Part shown: in pieces, positions 59,817 to 64,000 of the stretch | Layout: every line of letters starts with the position of its first letter | Position numbering within the stretch: position 1 is the first letter of the stretch | Source: Actinomycetes bacterium | GTDB lineage: Bacteria; Actinomycetota; Acidimicrobiia; Acidimicrobiales; Palsa-688 | Reading direction: 5' to 3' | Assembly: GCA_021811865.1 (NCBI GenBank) | Contig: JAKAQB010000011.1 | Location: forward strand, 5,641-69,640 | DNA: 64,000 nucleotides | Program-made: the position numbers and the translations under genes | The notes under the pieces: generated by a model | The model's database searches: none | Told to the model about the DNA's origin: nothing | Seen by the model: the letters and a program-made list of their open reading frames with translations, nothing else

Positions 59817-61088
59817 CTACCGAACCCGAGCCGCACGCCCCCTGCCCTCCCGTATTGACGCAGGTCCGGCAACGAACCGCCCTACTTGCCCTGTCCAAGA
59901 GGCATACCCGCTGGCTATCGCCGGCACAGGATCACGTGGATCCCAAACGGGGAACTGCGGCCAGTGCACAAGGCTCGCAAGATACCGTCCAGTTGACATC
60001 TCTCCGCATTGCCGATAGGCGCGGAACGCCTTTATATCCGCTGTCGGCAACCACTGCCACTTGTTCTCAACGAATCCCACCGGTGCTTCGACAGGGCGTC
60101 CGATAGCCGCGCAGTAGGAGATGTGAGCAAGATCGATGCCAGCAGCCCTCAACAGGCCGTCCGCTGCGGTCAGCCGCGGATTGCACTCGATAAGTTTTAG
60201 CTGCCCGTCGCGGCCGTCACGCTTGAACTCCACATTGCCGATGCCTCGCAGACCCACACCCTGGAAGAACCTGAGCCCAAGCGCAGCCACATCGGCCTGC
60301 CATTCCGTCTTGTGGTAGGTGCCGCCGCCGAAGTGAATGGGGTACTGACGGAGCTTGCGCTTCGTGAAATGGAATAGCGCTGTACCATCCCCGTCGAGGT
60401 AACTGTAATACGAGCAGTAATTGTCATCGGGCCCCTCCACAACCTCGGTCAGGAGCATTGGCACGCCAAGCTCGGCCACCGGCAGGAGAACGCGCCGCGC
60501 CTCCTCCTCATCACTCAGTCGCATCCCCTTCACGATCGCCCACGCGGGGAGCTGGACCCGGGAACGAGAAAGAGCCTGCAATAGCACGTTGGGCTGGGCC
60601 GGTTTCGTGGCGCAAGGATAGGACATCCTTCCCGCCTCTACCACAAGGCTTTCGGGGTCCGAGACTGTGGCGGTTCGGGGACTCGGGACGCCGAGCTCGC
60701 GAGCGAGCTGGTAAGTCCTTGCCTTGTCCAGCATCGCCAGGAGGACAGCGGGATCAGCTTCGATTGGTCGGTGGCCGGCCTCGAGCAAGTCCCCCCGCCA
60801 CCGGCCGAGCACCTCGACGCCGTCATCGGTGCATGGGATCACAACCGACGGCTCAGCGTCCATCAGCCATTCCATCCAGCCCTGCCCGACGCCGCTCGCC
60901 GCGAAGTCGACGAACTTGCGGCAGAAGCGCGACCATGAGGCGAGGGGTCGGGACGCCCCATCGTGGAGGATGTCGACCGCCACACCCCGACGCCCTAGTG
61001 ACCTGGCCGCTGACAACGTGTTCAGGGTCCCCCCCAATAGGACGGCAGGGAGCTGGCTAGGGCGTCGGTTCACGTCTCCGGGGTCCAA
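59817..61088 (-). CDS. ATP-grasp protein of carbamoyl-phosphate-synthase-like type
   Basis: 423-residue protein. PAVLLGGTLNTLSAARSLGR is the preATP fold, VVIPCTDDGVEVLGRWRGDL and AMLDKARTYQLARELGVPSP the approach to the ATP-grasp domain, and KLIECNPRLTAADGLLRAAG its metal-binding end. Members of this group carboxylate or ligate amino acids and often sit in surface polysaccharide clusters. It precedes the other ATP-grasp gene in the same direction. The coding part is less GC-rich than its neighbours. Substrate unknown. Confidence 0.78.
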   Translation of the reverse strand: MDPGDVNRRPSQLPAVLLGGTLNTLSAARSLGRRGVAVDILHDGASRPLASWSRFCRKFVDFAASGVGQGWMEWLMDAEPSVVIPCTDDGVEVLGRWRGDLLEAGHRPIEADPAVLLAMLDKARTYQLARELGVPSPRTATVSDPESLVVEAGRMSYPCATKPAQPNVLLQALSRSRVQLPAWAIVKGMRLSDEEEARRVLLPVAELGVPMLLTEVVEGPDDNYCSYYSYLDGDGTALFHFTKRKLRQYPIHFGGGTYHKTEWQADVAALGLRFFQGVGLRGIGNVEFKRDGRDGQLKLIECNPRLTAADGLLRAAGIDLAHISYCAAIGRPVEAPVGFVENKWQWLPTADIKAFRAYRQCGEMSTGRYLASLVHWPQFPVWDPRDPVPAIASGYASWTGQVGRFVAGPASIREGRGRAARVR

Positions 61089-61257
61089 CTAAAAGCGAGG
61101 ACCGTTCCCACCGGTCGGCCCGAGCGGGTCATGCCCTGCAGCTGGATGGAGAGGGCTTCCCACCGGCGCAGCCGATTGCCTCTCAATCTTGCGCCATGTG
61201 CTTTGACTCCAGTCGCAATCTTCAAACCATCTGTCAATCTAATCGACAGGCGATTCT

Positions 61258-62337
61258 TCACGGAACCTCCAACGCGGTGGCCACCCTTCTGGCGACCGTC
61301 TCCAGCCCCAGCTCCACACAAACAGCGACAACCTGACGAACGTCAGCATCCTCGATCGGGATCCCATCACGGCGACGACGGGCTGCCAGGACAGCCCCAT
61401 CCTGGCCAGGATAGCGGACGGGTGTGCTCCCTGAGACCGGTGGCAGCATCTCCAATCGACCAACCATCTCCGACAGCCGATCGCCGTCCGTAGGATCGGC
61501 AAGGCGCCCGTGATCGATCGCCAGGAACACTTGACCGACGTTCTGGGGACGGTCGAAGTCCCGGTACATGGAACCCATCTGATCGTCGCAGTCAGCGCCA
61601 GCGAGCAGCACAGCGAGCGCGCTGATGGCCATCGCCAGTCCGGAGCCCTTCGGACCACCGACCGAGAGCAGGCTGCCGGCCAACGCCCGCGCAGGGTCAG
61701 TCGTTGGTCGACCATCTGCGTCGACCGCCCAACCTTCGGGAATGGCCGTGCCCAGGTCCCGTGCCCGTGTGATCCTGCCCTGGGCGGCGACGCTCGATGA
61801 CATATCGAGCACGAGGGGCTCCCGCCCAGGCAAGGGGACGCCGATCGCGAGAGGGTTGGTGCCGAAGAATGCCTCCGTCGCGCCGAAGGGCGCCATCCTC
61901 GCCACCGCGTTCGTCATCACCATCCCAACCATGCCGCTGCAGGCCACCTTGCGGGCATAGAAGCCAGCAGCACCGAAGTGGCTGCCGCGGCGCAGGGTGA
62001 CCAAGCCCACTCCATGCTGCTGACCTAGTGCCACGGCTCGCCCCACCGCCTTCACGGCCGCTGCCGGACCCAGAGCATTGGCTGCGTCCATTCGGCACAT
62101 ACAGCCAGCGTCGGCCACCACCTTCATGTCGGTGGTCCCGCCTGCCAACCCCGCGCCTACACGCCGCATGTAGATTGGTACCCGCTGGAAGCCATGCGAG
62201 TCGATCCCCCGCAGGTTGGCATCGACGAGCACCTCCGCGACGGCAGCCGAATCGGAAGATGCCAATCCGAGCGCAACGAAGCACTCCTCGATGACGGCCC
62301 CCAGCACCGGCGCCGCTATCCGCCTCGCTGATCCCAT
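61258..62337 (-). CDS. Ldh-family (malate/L-sulfolactate-type) dehydrogenase
   Basis: 359-residue NAD(P)-dependent oxidoreductase of the malate/L-lactate dehydrogenase type that differs from classical LDH. VDANLRGIDSHGFQRVPIYM holds the catalytic histidine, then GLVTLRRGSHFGAAGFYARK, APFGATEAFFGTNPLAIGVP and LSVGGPKGSGLAMAISALAV. It could act on malate, sulfolactate, ureidoglycolate or a polysaccharide-derived 2-hydroxyacid. ATG 62337 follows the RraA stop by 3 bases, so the two are an operon. Confidence 0.85.
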   Translation of the reverse strand: MGSARRIAAPVLGAVIEECFVALGLASSDSAAVAEVLVDANLRGIDSHGFQRVPIYMRRVGAGLAGGTTDMKVVADAGCMCRMDAANALGPAAAVKAVGRAVALGQQHGVGLVTLRRGSHFGAAGFYARKVACSGMVGMVMTNAVARMAPFGATEAFFGTNPLAIGVPLPGREPLVLDMSSSVAAQGRITRARDLGTAIPEGWAVDADGRPTTDPARALAGSLLSVGGPKGSGLAMAISALAVLLAGADCDDQMGSMYRDFDRPQNVGQVFLAIDHGRLADPTDGDRLSEMVGRLEMLPPVSGSTPVRYPGQDGAVLAARRRRDGIPIEDADVRQVVAVCVELGLETVARRVATALEVP

Positions 62338-62340
62338 CAC

Positions 62341-63093
62341 TCAGATCTCCGGGGGAAGGCCTCCCGAGGCCAGCACCGCATCCACCCAAGCGTTGGAAAA
62401 ACGGCCCTGGGCCACGGCCCGCACGTAATCAGCTTCGCCGGCGGCGTGACTGCGGACCCGACCCAGCAACTCCGTCGCGGCATCACGCGGCACGACAACG
62501 ACCCCGTCGGTGTCGCCGATGACGATGTCACCTGGCTGGACAACGATCCCGCCCACCGAGACAGGATAGTTCACCTCGCCGGGGCCACGATGGAGCGGGC
62601 CGATCGGGCTGATGCCACGGGCAAATACGGGGAAGTCCCCGAGGGCACGCACGGCGTCCACGTCCCGTACCAGTCCGTCAACGATGAAGCCAGCGATTCC
62701 ACGGTGACGCGCCTTCGTGGCAATCAGATCACCCAACACAGCGTTGACAGTCGAGGAGCTTGCGTCGACCACAACCACATCGCCTGGACGAGCAATGTCA
62801 AGACTCTTGTGAACCATGAGATTGTCGCCAGGGAAAACCTTCACCGTGCAAGCAGGGCCGATAACCCGGAGTCGGTCGTCCGTCACGGCATGTATATCTG
62901 AGCACATCGTATACAGCCGGTTCATGAGGTCAGAAATCAACGCCGTGGAGAATCCGCTGAACCCCTCCAGCACGGCTCGCTCCGGGCGGGCCGCCTCCGT
63001 GCGTATCCGGAACCCTGGACCAGGATGAAGCTCAGCGGATTGTGGCTTGGCCGGCACGTCAGCGCGGCGAGCCCCATCGTCCAGTGCGGTCAT
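62341..63093 (-). CDS. RraA-like/HMG-aldolase family protein
   Basis: 250-residue protein of the RraA/4-hydroxy-4-methyl-2-oxoglutarate aldolase family. SGFSTALISDLMNRLYTMCS, VFPGDNLMVHKSLDIARPGD and VVDASSSTVNAVLGDLIATK, then RGIAGFIVDGLVRDVDAVRA hold the substrate and metal site (DGxxRD), with GDIVIGDTDGVVVVPRDAA at the end. Members are Mg-dependent aldolases or decarboxylases; true RraA regulates RNase E and lacks the full active site. The RD motif here favours enzyme. ATG 63093 was chosen; GTG 63129 is possible. Confidence 0.82.
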   Translation of the reverse strand: MTALDDGARRADVPAKPQSAELHPGPGFRIRTEAARPERAVLEGFSGFSTALISDLMNRLYTMCSDIHAVTDDRLRVIGPACTVKVFPGDNLMVHKSLDIARPGDVVVVDASSSTVNAVLGDLIATKARHRGIAGFIVDGLVRDVDAVRALGDFPVFARGISPIGPLHRGPGEVNYPVSVGGIVVQPGDIVIGDTDGVVVVPRDAATELLGRVRSHAAGEADYVRAVAQGRFSNAWVDAVLASGGLPPEI

Positions 63094-63297
63094 CGGCTCG
63101 AACCTTTCTATCGCGTACCGACCCCTCACTGACCAAGGGGGTCCATCGGCAAGACATGATAGCTCGCTCTACCACGCTATTGGAGTGATCATCCGCTTCG
63201 CGCACCCGGGCGGTGGGCGCTGATGACCGGTGGACCTCCACATGGGTCATACTTGGCCGGTGGCGGGAACCCACCAGCTAGCAGTCTCGGCGTCGTC

Positions 63298-64000
63298 GTG
63301 ACCCGCCGGCGGACCGGGGACGGCCGGACGCCGGCCCCGGATGCCCCCCCAGCCAAGCTCCGGGAACTGGCTTTCCGGGGCGGCAGCTACCTGGCGCTCC
63401 GAGAAGGGCTCGGCATGCTGATCCGCCTCGTCGGGGTGATGGTCGTGACGCGGACCATCGGGCCGCGCGACTTCGGATTGTACGTAGCAGCAGCAGCGTT
63501 CGCCGCTCTCGTAGCCTCCGTCGCACAACTCGGTGCAGAAGTGTACCTCATACGCCAGCCCGAGGAGCCACCCCTCGAGCAGTACCACGAAGTGTTCAGT
63601 GCCCTTGTAGTGGTGTCCGTGGCGGTCACCGCCTTGTCCTTCGCCTTCTCCTGGCCGGCCGAGCTCCTACTCGGGCCCAACGGCGCGGTGAGCGCCTTCC
63701 GGATCCTCGTACTGGCCGTGCCCGTGAACATCCTGTGGGCACCCGCCCAAGCGCGGATCGAGCGCCACTTCCAGTACCGGCGAATGGCGCTCATAGAGGT
63801 CGCCGGGGACGCCGCCCTCTACGGTACGGCAGTACCCTTGGCGCTCCTCGGCTTCGGGGTCATGGCGCCCGTCTTCGGATACCTCGCCTGGCAGTGCACA
63901 CTGTTCGCCGGCAGTGCCATCGCCGCCCGCCTGCTACCCCGCTGGCGGTGGTCGGCGAGGACGTCCCGGGAGCTCTTACGCCATGGAATCAAGATCGGAA
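63298..64000 (+). CDS. Polysaccharide flippase (Wzx-like), partial
   Basis: First 234 codons of a MATE/Wzx-type lipid-linked oligosaccharide flippase; the gene continues past the right edge. About six membrane helices are visible, with LAFRGGSYLALREGLGMLIR, TRTIGPRDFGLYVAAAAFAA and GAEVYLIRQPEEP at the start, and FRILVLAVPVNILWAPAQAR and RIERHFQYRRMALIEVAGDA later, typical of polysaccharide-biosynthesis flippases. GTG 63298 was chosen; TTG 63253 would add 15 residues. The 204-base gap before it holds no other gene. Confidence 0.82.
   Translation, partial: MTRRRTGDGRTPAPDAPPAKLRELAFRGGSYLALREGLGMLIRLVGVMVVTRTIGPRDFGLYVAAAAFAALVASVAQLGAEVYLIRQPEEPPLEQYHEVFSALVVVSVAVTALSFAFSWPAELLLGPNGAVSAFRILVLAVPVNILWAPAQARIERHFQYRRMALIEVAGDAALYGTAVPLALLGFGVMAPVFGYLAWQCTLFAGSAIAARLLPRWRWSARTSRELLRHGIKIG

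Noticed and set aside
1..64000. tRNA, rRNA or intact insertion sequences
   Set aside because: No T-loop-like GGTTCGANNCC with flanking stem, no rRNA core sequence and no transposase motif was found on either strand by eye.

Overview
The window is high-GC DNA with dense, translationally coupled operons (4-base ATGA/GTGA overlaps nearly everywhere), frequent GTG/TTG starts and little intergenic space. The gene content points to an actinobacterium, most likely of the class Acidimicrobiia: a group 1h ('actinobacterial-type') [NiFe]-hydrogenase, SufR-like iron-sulfur regulators, gpgS, KimA-like permease, and a secreted GH26-like enzyme ending in the tryptophan/glycine-rich 'GYWLV' repeats that are common in Acidimicrobiia. 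The lineage call is inference from content, not from a marker gene.

Layout. (1) 1-18 kb: accessory stretch mixing small stress and metal-sulfur genes with many gene remnants. Intact genes include OsmC, VOC, DUF2269, a DUF488/DUF59/DUF2249 operon, a polytopic histidine-containing membrane protein, hemerythrin-DUF2249, an SQR-like flavoprotein, two SufR-like regulators, gpgS, a KimA-like permease, a DEAD helicase, a lipoprotein and a Nudix hydrolase. Interspersed are decayed pieces of PIG-L deacetylase, NDH-2, SufB, FolE, a PAS protein and an FAD reductase. (2) 18.4-32.2 kb: one minus-strand hydrogenase operon read hhyS, hhyL, NifU-like, DUF5947, DUF6084, a conserved unknown, maturation protease, a 34-codon mini-gene, YceI, hypA, hypC, a 66-aa protein, hypD, hypF, a SIS-HypC fusion, a SIS protein, hypE. 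(3) 32.3-33.6 kb: divergent two-gene unit, a PadR-YceI fusion and an 84-aa protein resembling the 66-aa operon protein. It shares a promoter region with hhyS and is the best candidate for an undescribed control system here. (4) 33.6-35.3 kb: double-PAS protein, CBS-pair protein, transporter fragment. (5) 35.3-39 kb: lower-GC block of two methyltransferases and two family-2 glycosyltransferases. (6) 39-47 kb: DUF1906 secreted protein, molybdopterin-enzyme remnant, then a leucine/isovalerate catabolic operon (SDR, enoyl-CoA hydratase, biotin-dependent carboxylase beta and alpha, HMG-CoA lyase, internally deleted acyl-CoA dehydrogenase). (7) 47-64 kb: exopolysaccharide cluster with priming transferase, Alg14-Alg13-like fusion, four further glycosyltransferases, Wzz-like protein, GH26-like hydrolase, polysaccharide deacetylase, two ATP-grasp enzymes, an Ldh-family dehydrogenase plus RraA-like pair, and a flippase running off the right edge.

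How it works together (inference). The hydrogenase would scavenge trace H2 for persistence. HypA/C/D/E/F and the protease would build the NiFe site, but HypB is not in the window. The PadR-YceI protein is placed to switch the operon. The left-hand stress genes fit iron-sulfur or nitrosative/oxidative stress. The right-hand cluster makes a surface polysaccharide. No tRNA, rRNA, CRISPR array or intact insertion sequence was found.
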